Shown: positions 58,101 through 64,000 of the stretch, piece after piece | Layout: each line of letters starts with the position of its first letter | How positions within the stretch are numbered: position 1 is the stretch's first letter | Origin: an uncultured Pseudomonas sp. | GTDB lineage: Bacteria; Pseudomonadota; Gammaproteobacteria; Pseudomonadales; Pseudomonadaceae | Reading direction: 5' to 3' | Assembly: GCF_946885955.1 (NCBI RefSeq) | Contig: NZ_CAMPHI010000012.1 | Span: forward strand, 53,915 to 117,914 | Length of the DNA stretch: 64,000 nt | Translations under genes and position numbers: made by a program | Notes under the pieces: model-generated | The model's database searches: none | Told to the model about the DNA's origin: nothing | The model's input: only the letters and a program-made list of their open reading frames with translations

Positions 58101-58842
58101 TTCGCCGGATGCGCAAATCGTCGGGCAGCGCGAGGCCGAGCGAGACCCCTTGGCAATCGACATGGACATCGATGTCATCGTCGGCGAGGACCGCCTGGCG
58201 TTCAGCGGGTTCGGCCTGAAGGCCGATCTGGCGGGGCGCATCCATCTAGGCGACGACCTCGACGCGCGTGGCGAACTGCGCTTGAACAATGGCCGCTACC
58301 GCGCATACGGCCAGCGCCTGAGTTTCCGCCGCGCACGCCTGCTGTTCGCCGGGCCGGTCGATCAGCCGTTTCTCGACATCGAAGCGGTGCGCAAGGTCGA
58401 CGAGATTACCGTCGGCCTGCGCCTGACCGGCAATGCCGAACAACCGAAGACCGAGATATTTTCCGAGCCGTCTATGAGCCAGGAACAAGCCTTGTCCTAC
58501 CTGGTACTTGGTCGCCCCCTTGGGCAGAGCGCGGGCGACAACAACATGCTGGCGCAGGCTGCTCTGGCAATGGGCCTGGCAGGCAGTACCCCCTTGGCCA
58601 ATACGGTTGCCGGCGCCCTCGGCATCGAAAACTTCCAGTTGGACACCGAAGGCAGCGGGGTGACCACCAGTGTGGTAGCCAGCGGTGAGTTGTCCGAACG
58701 CCTGAGTCTGCGTTATGGCGTCGGGGTGTTCGCTCCGGCGAATACCATCGCCTTGCGCTACGAACTGACCAAACGCCTGTATCTCGAGGCTGCCAGCGGT
58801 CTGGCCAGCTCTCTGGACCTGTTCTATCGGCGTGATTTCTGA
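55174..58842 (+). CDS. tamB: Translocation and assembly module protein TamB
   Basis: A 1222-aa AsmA/TamB-type periplasm-spanning protein. It is anchored by an N-terminal membrane span (LRLTLFCLLLLILVLAGGVA, ~5-24), followed by long beta-strand-rich repeats forming a hydrophobic groove and the C-terminal DUF490 region (~880-1222), ending SLDLFYRRDF. GTG at 55174 overlaps the tamA stop, so translation is coupled; a start upstream would fall inside tamA. Confidence 0.94.
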   Translation: MRRALRLTLFCLLLLILVLAGGVAFLLGSHGASRWLLEQVPGLQVEQFEGRLGGNWRAQRLHWQQGATDVLVEGLGVDWSPACLLHLTLCIERLEAERIAVNLAPGETPSDDSTTTLPDIRLPLALDLQRVAIDSLLIDGQEQARELRLSGQWTASGLQIEQLHAQRDDIALDLHGNLQAYATWPLDLQGELSLPAPDAKPWRIALQISGDVRQTLLLQADSSGYLNGRLTAETQPLLDDLPARAQLRVDGFKPAADLPDSLRLNDLTLDLKGDLDNGYQLSGNAELPGEGGAVALKLQGLLGAQGARIDALSLRAGPQQYVELSSQLSWQDGFSADSHLQWQDFPWRQLYPGEPPAVELHTLSADLSYADGNYLGNVAAELNGPAGAFQISSPLSGDLQQLHLPDFLLRAGQGRAEGQVTLGFAKGIRWDAELQLKDFNPAYWVAELPGSLAGPISSHGELLDERLSLEATLALDGRLRAQPTNLHAQLQGAAEQWTLDDLRLRMGDNRISGRATLGEQMRGQLELDLPRLGQLWPGLQGRLNGAFELRGSLQAPAGQLNAQGQGLSFETSRLQRLQLNASLDDRQNAQIDLSASGLAFGTSQLGQLSLSGQGDLQQQRLQLDLDGPLLKTTLNIAGGMQGDTWLGRLSDASVQLDDQRWRLQQAATLRRQADGTLTLGAHCWRAGEASLCADDQRLLPTPALRYRLADFPLDSLQPWLPEDFAWRGRLDAEVRLDLADSGPDGTILIDAGSGSWRVRDQDRWLDFAYDQLRLEARLTPQSIDSTLNLSGPKIGSLSLNAQLDPRPAHKPLSGAFRLQGVELALARPFLPMVEHLGGQLNGSGSLGGTLTEPRVDGRLNLAKGVISGAQLPTQVEDLELNARIAGESLQLDGQWRSGESGNGRLDGRLDWESAVAGELHITGSRLPVNFEPYVDVEIAPDLRVKLADQHLSVSGELAIPRGDITVRELPPSTVKVSPDAQIVGQREAERDPLAIDMDIDVIVGEDRLAFSGFGLKADLAGRIHLGDDLDARGELRLNNGRYRAYGQRLSFRRARLLFAGPVDQPFLDIEAVRKVDEITVGLRLTGNAEQPKTEIFSEPSMSQEQALSYLVLGRPLGQSAGDNNMLAQAALAMGLAGSTPLANTVAGALGIENFQLDTEGSGVTTSVVASGELSERLSLRYGVGVFAPANTIALRYELTKRLYLEAASGLASSLDLFYRRDF

Positions 58843-58972
58843 GTGGCGCAAGGGCGGCAGGGTTCGCGCATGTCGCTCTCTCGCTCTGCGGCGTTTCATG
58901 GGCTGACGTTTCTGACGCATGGAGCGCCGCTGTGGGCCGCCTTGGCGAAAACTGATGCAGTACGCAATGCGT

Positions 58973-58996
58973 CCTGACTTAAGAGTCAGGTAATAT
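58973..58996 (+). promoter_or_regulatory. tpx promoter with inverted repeat
   Basis: CCTGACTTAAGAGTCAGG (58973-58990; 7-bp arms, 4-base spacer) is followed immediately by TAATAT, a good -10. The palindrome fills the spacer between -10 and a poor -35, a position typical of an operator or of an activator-dependent promoter. The gap 58843-59079 holds nothing else. Confidence 0.55.
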
Positions 58997-59079
58997 GCTG
59001 CGCGATGCGGGCTTGCCAATGGCGAGTCCCCGTCCTAACGTGTTCAGCGCATTCAATTTCGTAGAAAGGATCAATACCC

Positions 59080-59580
59080 ATGGCACAAGTCACCCTCAAA
59101 GGTTCCCCGGTCGAAGTCGCTGGCCAACTACCGCAAGTCGGCCAGCAGGCGCCTGCCTTCAGCCTGGTCGGTGCAGGCCTGGCCGATGTCAGCCTCAGCA
59201 GCCTGGCGGGCAAGCGCAAGGTGCTGAATATCTTCCCGAGCGTCGATACCCCGACCTGCGCCACTTCGGTACGCAAGTTCAACGCCGAGGCGAGCAAGCT
59301 GGCCAATACCCAGGTGCTGTGCATTTCCGCCGACCTGCCGTTCGCCCAGGCGCGTTTCTGTGGCGCCGAAGGTCTGGAGAACGTGACCAACCTGTCGACC
59401 ATGCGCGGTGCCGATTTCCTCAAGGACTACGGCGTTGCGATCGCCAGCGGCCCGCTGACCGGCGTCGCCGCTCGCGCCGTGGTGGTGCTGGATGAGAACG
59501 ACAAGGTGCTGCACAGCGAGCTGGTCGCCGAAATCGGCAGCGAGCCGAACTACGACGCGGCTTTGGAAGCGCTCAAGTAA
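59080..59580 (+). CDS. tpx: Thiol peroxidase
   Basis: An atypical 2-Cys peroxiredoxin (166 aa) that reduces peroxides with thioredoxin. The peroxidatic cysteine is in [15 protein letters not shown] (Cys60) and the resolving one in [12 protein letters not shown] (Cys94), the usual Tpx pair. AAAGGA lies about 10 bases upstream, and a strong terminator follows, so it is monocistronic. Confidence 0.95.
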   Translation: MAQVTLKGSPVEVAGQLPQVGQQAPAFSLVGAGLADVSLSSLAGKRKVLNIFPSVDTPTCATSVRKFNAEASKLANTQVLCISADLPFAQARFCGAEGLENVTNLSTMRGADFLKDYGVAIASGPLTGVAARAVVVLDENDKVLHSELVAEIGSEPNYDAALEALK

Positions 59581-59594
59581 CGCTGGCACGCACT

Positions 59595-59626
59595 AAAAAC
59601 GGTCTACTTCGGTAGGCCGTTTTTTT
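59595..59626 (+). terminator. Intrinsic terminator of tpx
   Basis: ACGGTCTAC-ttcg-GTAGGCCGT, with a UUCG tetraloop and one G-U pair, is followed by seven T. Confidence 0.95.
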
Positions 59627-59645
59627 GCGCGCGATTCATCGATCC

Positions 59646-59802
59646 GTAGGATGGGTTAGCCGCCAGCAGGACATAAAGGCAGTCCCCCATTTATATGCGG
59701 CGTAACCCATCAAGGCGCACCGCGAATACCGCTGTTGGGTTACGCGGCCGCTTAGATCGCATCGTGACAAAGACCATGCCGATTGCCGCTAACCCAACCT
59801 AC
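59646..59802. repeat. Inverted REP-like elements between tpx and muxA
   Basis: GTAGGATGGGTTAGCCGC (59646-59663) faces GCGGCGTAACCCATC (59698 on), and GTTGGGTTACGCGGCCGC (59734 on) faces GCCGCTAACCCAACCTAC (59785-59802): two nested copies of one family. The rest of the 366-base gap (to 59992) shows GC-rich bases and the muxA leader, with no gene that I can support. Confidence 0.75.
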
Positions 59803-59992
59803 TCATTGGTCATCACTGCGCCTGCGCCGGCAATACCCGGCAACACACCGGGGCAAGCCCGGCCGGCTGTGGTTTTTATCGGTAGCTCAGGGGTTTAGCA
59901 ACGTAAGTGGAAGGTAAATAGCCGGTAAAGAGGCTTTGCTTAGTGGCTGCCACTGCTTATCGTTCACGCTTCCCAAGGAAGCGATACGCACC

Positions 59993-61216
59993 ATGTCTGA
60001 AATTCCCGCAACTTCCCGTTCTCCGCAAAGCCCGCGCCGCCCATGGCAGATCGGTTTTGCCCTGTTGGTCGTGGCTATTGCGCTGGCCTGGTGGTTCTGG
60101 CCGCAGCCGCCGGAGCAACCGAAAGGTGGCCGCGGTCGTTTCGGCGATAACGGGCCGGTGCCGGTACGGGTGGCGTCGGCAGAGCAGGGCGATTTCGCCA
60201 TCGAGCTGAAAGCGCTCGGCACGGTGACGGCGTTCAATACGGTGAACGTACGCAGCCGCGTCGACGGCGAGCTGGTCAAGGTGCTGTTCGAGGAAGGTCA
60301 GCGGGTCAAGGCCGGCGAGCTATTGGCGGTGATCGACCCGCGGCGCTACGAAGTCGCCTTGCAGCAGGCCGAGGGCGCTTTGCAGCAGAGCCGCGCGCAG
60401 TTGCAGAACGCCGAGATCGATCTCAAGCGCTATCGCGGCCTGTACGCCGAGGATTCCATCGCCAAGCAGACCCTGGACACCCAGGAAGCGCTGGTCAACC
60501 AGTACCGCGGCACGGTCAAGACCAATCAGGCGGCGGTCAATGACGCCAAGCTCGACCTGCAATTCACCCAGATCCGCGCGCCCATCGACGGCCGCCTCGG
60601 CCTGCGCCAGGTGGACATCGGCAATCTGATCAACGCCGGCGATACCACGCCGCTGGTGACCATCACCCAGACCCAGCCGATCTCGGTCAGCTTCACCTTG
60701 CCCGAAAGCGAATTGCCGCAAGTGCAGCAGGCGCGCAAGGCGGACCCGCAGTCGCTGGTCGTGGAAGCCTGGGACCGCAGCGAGAAGCAACGCCTGGCTG
60801 CGGGAAGCCTGCAGAGCCTGGACAACCAGATCGACTTGGCCACCGGCACCGTCAAGCTCAAGGCGCGTTTCGAGAATGCCGAGGAAACCCTGTTCCCCAA
60901 CCAGTTCGTTAACGTGCGCCTGCGCGTGCGCACCCGCGAGCAGGCCACGCTGATTCCCTCGGCGGCGCTGCAATACGGCTCGCGAGGCACCTTCGTTTAC
61001 CTGCTCAAGGACGATTCGACGGTAGTCGTGACGCCGGTGCAGGCCGGCCCCAGCGACGGCGAGCGCACCCTGATCGAAAGCGGCGTTGCGGCCGGCGACC
61101 GCCTGGTGCTGGAAGGCACCGATCGGCTCAAGGACGGCGCCAAGGTCGAGGTCATCGGCGATCAGCCGGCGGTCGCCAAACCTGAAGCCGGCAAGCGGCC
61201 GAAGCGCGACGCATGA
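59993..61216 (+). CDS. muxA: RND efflux membrane-fusion protein (MuxA/MdtA-like)
   Basis: The periplasmic adaptor (407 aa) of a tripartite RND pump. It has an N-terminal membrane segment (~20-36), the lipoyl half-motifs ([20 protein letters not shown]), an alpha-hairpin (~130-190; [20 protein letters not shown]) and beta-barrel/MP domains. It resembles MuxA of P. aeruginosa and MdtA of E. coli. The ATG at 59993 is 12-14 bases from AAGGAAG, rather far. Its stop overlaps the next ATG. Confidence 0.9.
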   Translation: MSEIPATSRSPQSPRRPWQIGFALLVVAIALAWWFWPQPPEQPKGGRGRFGDNGPVPVRVASAEQGDFAIELKALGTVTAFNTVNVRSRVDGELVKVLFEEGQRVKAGELLAVIDPRRYEVALQQAEGALQQSRAQLQNAEIDLKRYRGLYAEDSIAKQTLDTQEALVNQYRGTVKTNQAAVNDAKLDLQFTQIRAPIDGRLGLRQVDIGNLINAGDTTPLVTITQTQPISVSFTLPESELPQVQQARKADPQSLVVEAWDRSEKQRLAAGSLQSLDNQIDLATGTVKLKARFENAEETLFPNQFVNVRLRVRTREQATLIPSAALQYGSRGTFVYLLKDDSTVVVTPVQAGPSDGERTLIESGVAAGDRLVLEGTDRLKDGAKVEVIGDQPAVAKPEAGKRPKRDA

Positions 61217-64000
61217 ACCTTTCGCGCACCTTTATCCTGCGGCCGGTCGCCACCACGCTGATCATGCTGGCGATCTTCCTCAGCGGCATCATCGCTTACC
61301 GTCTGCTGCCGGTATCGGCCTTGCCCGAGGTCGATTACCCGACCATCCGTGTGCTCACCCTGTACCCCGGCGCCAGCCCGGAGGTGATGACCAGCGCGGT
61401 GACCGCGCCGTTGGAGCGCCAGCTGGGGCAGATGCCGGGCCTCAAGCAGATGTCCTCGAGCAGCTCCGGTGGCGCCTCGGTGATCACCCTGCGCTTCAAC
61501 CTGGAAGTGGAGCTGGATATCGCCGAACAGGAAGTGCAGGCGGCGATCAACGGTGCTACTAACCTGTTGCCGAGCGACCTGCCGGCACCGCCGGTGTACA
61601 ACAAGGTCAACCCGGCCGACACCCCGGTGCTGACCCTGGCGATCAGCTCGGAAACGCTGCCGCTGCCCCAGGTGCACGACCTGGTCGACACGCGCATGGC
61701 GCAGAAGATCGCGCAGATCAGCGGCGTCGGCCTGGTTACCCTGGCCGGCGGCCAGCGCCAGGCGGTGCGCATCCGGGTCAATCCCGAGGCGCTGGCCGCT
61801 TATGGGCTGAACCTGTCCGACGTGCGCACGCTGATCGGCAAATCCAACGTCAACCAGCCGAAGGGCAACTTCGACGGGCCGACGCGGGTGTCGCAACTCG
61901 ACGCCAACGACCAACTCAAGTCCGCCGATGCCTACCGCGAGCTGATCGTCAGCTACCAGAACGGCGCCGCGCTGCGCCTGAAGGACGTGGCGCAGATCGT
62001 CGACGGCGCGGAGAACGAGCGTCTGGCGGCCTGGGCCAACCGCCAGCAGGCGGTGCTGCTGAATATCCAGCGCCAGCCCGGCGCCAACGTGATCGAGGTG
62101 GTCGACCGCATCCAGCGGCTGCTGCCGCAGATCACCGCCGGCCTGCCGGCCAATGTCGACGTGGTTGTGCTCAGCGACCGTACCCAGACCATTCGTGCGG
62201 CGGTGCACGATGTGCAGTTCGAGCTGCTGCTGGCGGTGGCGCTGGTGGTGCTGGTGACCTTCCTGTTCCTGCGCAAGCTGTCGGCCACGGTGATCCCGTC
62301 GATTGCCGTACCTCTGTCGCTGATAGGCACCTTCGGCGTGATGTACCTGGCCGGGTTCTCGATCAACAACCTGACGCTGATGGCGCTGACCATCGCCACC
62401 GGCTTCGTGGTCGACGACGCCATCGTCATGCTGGAGAACATCGCCCGCCATCTGGAGGAGGGCGAGACGCCGCTGAACGCCGCGCTCAAAGGCGCCAGGC
62501 AGATCGGCTTCACCTTGATCTCGCTGACCTTCTCGCTGATCGCGGTGCTGATCCCGCTGCTGTTTATGGCCGATGTGGTCGGCCGCCTGTTTCGCGAATT
62601 CGCCATCACCCTGGCGGTGGCTATCCTGATCTCGCTGGTGATTTCGCTGACGCTGACGCCAATGATGTGCGCGCGCCTGCTCAAGGCCGAAAAGGACCAG
62701 GAGCAGGGGCGTTTCTACCGCGCCGCCGGCGCCTTTATCGACGGCATGATCAAGCGCTACGGCCAGGGCTTGCAGTGGGTGCTGCGCCATCAGCCGCTGA
62801 CCCTGCTGGCCGCAGTGGCCACCCTCGGCCTCACCGTGCTGCTGTATCTGGCGGTGCCCAAGGGCTTCTTCCCGGTGCAGGACACCGGGCTGATCCAGGG
62901 TATTTCCGAGGCGCCGCAGACGGTCTCGTTCCGCGCCATGGGCGAGCGCCAGCAACGCCTGGCCGAGGTAATCCTCGGCGATCCGGCGGTGGCCAGCCTG
63001 TCGTCCTATATCGGCGTCGACGGCGACAACCCGACGCTGAACAGCGGCCGCCTGCTGATCAACCTCAAGCCCCACGGCGAGCGCGATGCGACTGCCAGCG
63101 AAGTGATTGAACGCCTGCGCCCGCAACTGGCAAAGCTGCCGAACATCCAGCTGTACCTGCAACCGGTGCAGGACCTGACCATTGAGGACCGGGTCAGCCG
63201 CACCCAGTTCCAGTTCAGCCTGGAGTCGCCGGACACCGAATTGCTGGAAACCTGGACGCCGAAACTGGTAGAGGCGCTACGTGAGCAACCACAGCTCACC
63301 GATGTCGCCAGCGACCTGCAGACCCGAGGCCTGCAGGTGTTCCTCGATATCGATCGTGATGTGGCGGGGCGCCTCGGCGTCAGCGTTGCCGATATCGACA
63401 ACGCGCTCTACGACGCCTTCGGCCAGCGGCAGATCTCGACCATCTTCACCCAGGCCAGCCAATACCGCGTGGTGCTGGAGACCGAGGCGGCGGACCGTCT
63501 CGGCCCGGACGCATTGCGTCAGGTGCATGTGGCCACCGCCGATGGCTCGCAGGTGCCGCTGTCCTCGTTGGCGCGCATCGAACAGCGCCCCACGCGGCTG
63601 TTGATCAACCATATCGGCCAGTTCCCGGCAGCGACGCTGTCGTTCAATCTGGCGCCCGGTGTCGCCCTCGGCGAAGCGGTGGAGGTGATCGAACGGGTGC
63701 AGGCGGAAATCGGCCTGCCGGGCGGCATCCAGAGCAAATTCCAGGGCGCCGCCGAGGCGTTCCGCGCGTCGCTGTCGAGCACGCTGCTGCTGATCCTCGC
63801 CGCTATCGTCACCATGTACATAGTGCTCGGCGTGCTCTACGAGAGCTTTATCCACCCGATTACCATCCTCTCCACGTTGCCTTCGGCGGGCGTCGGTGCG
63901 CTGCTGGCGTTGCTGCTGACCGGCAACGATCTGGGCTTGATCGCGATCATCGGCATCATCCTGCTGATCGGCATCGTCAAGAAGAACGCGATCATGATGA
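61213..64000 (+). CDS. muxB: RND efflux transporter (MuxB/MdtB-like), 3' end outside window
   Basis: An inner-membrane proton-driven pump; 929 codons are visible out of roughly 1040. It starts [20 protein letters not shown] (ATGA overlap with muxA). The proton-relay aspartates are in [14 protein letters not shown], and the second-half membrane block begins near residue 850. In the MuxABC/MdtABC type two RND proteins follow the adaptor; the second would lie beyond the window. It confers efflux of diverse compounds in relatives. Confidence 0.93.
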   Translation, partial: MNLSRTFILRPVATTLIMLAIFLSGIIAYRLLPVSALPEVDYPTIRVLTLYPGASPEVMTSAVTAPLERQLGQMPGLKQMSSSSSGGASVITLRFNLEVELDIAEQEVQAAINGATNLLPSDLPAPPVYNKVNPADTPVLTLAISSETLPLPQVHDLVDTRMAQKIAQISGVGLVTLAGGQRQAVRIRVNPEALAAYGLNLSDVRTLIGKSNVNQPKGNFDGPTRVSQLDANDQLKSADAYRELIVSYQNGAALRLKDVAQIVDGAENERLAAWANRQQAVLLNIQRQPGANVIEVVDRIQRLLPQITAGLPANVDVVVLSDRTQTIRAAVHDVQFELLLAVALVVLVTFLFLRKLSATVIPSIAVPLSLIGTFGVMYLAGFSINNLTLMALTIATGFVVDDAIVMLENIARHLEEGETPLNAALKGARQIGFTLISLTFSLIAVLIPLLFMADVVGRLFREFAITLAVAILISLVISLTLTPMMCARLLKAEKDQEQGRFYRAAGAFIDGMIKRYGQGLQWVLRHQPLTLLAAVATLGLTVLLYLAVPKGFFPVQDTGLIQGISEAPQTVSFRAMGERQQRLAEVILGDPAVASLSSYIGVDGDNPTLNSGRLLINLKPHGERDATASEVIERLRPQLAKLPNIQLYLQPVQDLTIEDRVSRTQFQFSLESPDTELLETWTPKLVEALREQPQLTDVASDLQTRGLQVFLDIDRDVAGRLGVSVADIDNALYDAFGQRQISTIFTQASQYRVVLETEAADRLGPDALRQVHVATADGSQVPLSSLARIEQRPTRLLINHIGQFPAATLSFNLAPGVALGEAVEVIERVQAEIGLPGGIQSKFQGAAEAFRASLSSTLLLILAAIVTMYIVLGVLYESFIHPITILSTLPSAGVGALLALLLTGNDLGLIAIIGIILLIGIVKKNAIMM

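Noticed and set aside
61162..63162. Open frame of 666 codons on the minus strand opposite muxB
   Set aside because: It mirrors the GC-rich RND gene, has His/Gln/Arg-rich low-complexity sequence and no family resemblance. The plus strand encodes a clear RND protein.

Overview
The window is a GC-rich, densely coded stretch of a Pseudomonas chromosome. Gene content and order (dnaQ, ldcA, dienoyl-CoA isomerase, fimL, nudC, then the run to sohB, acuI and cysI) follow the P. aeruginosa PA1816-PA1838 neighbourhood as I remember it, and the later liuRABCDE and tamAB/xthA blocks are also typical of the genus. The extra lysine and gluconate loci and the abundant short palindromic repeats suggest a species outside P. 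aeruginosa, perhaps the P. mendocina/P. oleovorans group; that placement is a guess. I see no rRNA, tRNA, insertion sequence, prophage or CRISPR array.

Region 1 (1-16 kb) begins with the 3' part of dnaQ and a patch of REP-like repeats. It then holds a lysine-degradation locus: amaB (aminoadipate-semialdehyde dehydrogenase), a LysR regulator, a class III aminotransferase, hglS (2-oxoadipate to 2-hydroxyglutarate), an acetolactate-synthase-like ThDP enzyme, an Lrp regulator, a complete basic/polar amino-acid ABC importer, a lysine-6-dehydrogenase-like enzyme and, divergently, lysine decarboxylase ldcA. Together they could import lysine, oxidise its epsilon carbon, convert it to 2-aminoadipate, 2-oxoadipate and 2-hydroxyglutarate, or decarboxylate it to cadaverine.

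Region 2 (16-30 kb) is conserved core: a fatty-acid isomerase, fimL, nudC, a TauE/SafE permease, an SDR, an APH-like kinase, an SCP2 protein, a histidine phosphatase, sohB, an acuI-type reductase, a TetR regulator, DUF934 and sulfite/nitrite-type reductase cysI, followed by a 37-residue membrane protein.

Region 3 (30-40 kb) is leucine/isovalerate catabolism: liuR-liuA-liuB-liuC-liuD-liuE, then acetoacetyl-CoA synthetase, with palindromic repeat clusters in most of the operon's gaps and a LiuR-type palindrome over the promoter.

Region 4 (40-50 kb) has a short LMW phosphatase, a DUF3185 protein, a RES/Xre toxin-antitoxin pair, and a gluconate-type locus in which gluconokinase is fused in frame to the small membrane subunit (DctQ) of a TRAP transporter, followed by DctM, DctP and a GntR-like LacI repressor. 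Matching TAGCGCTA operators lie over the promoter and, strikingly, inside the fusion linker. A solute-binding protein, a LysR regulator and an ACAD10/11-like acyl-CoA dehydrogenase follow.

Region 5 (50-64 kb) holds a PstS-like/OmpA fusion protein behind a good PHO box, xthA, a GNAT protein, tamA-tamB, thiol peroxidase tpx, and the start of a muxAB/mdtAB-type RND efflux operon cut by the window end.
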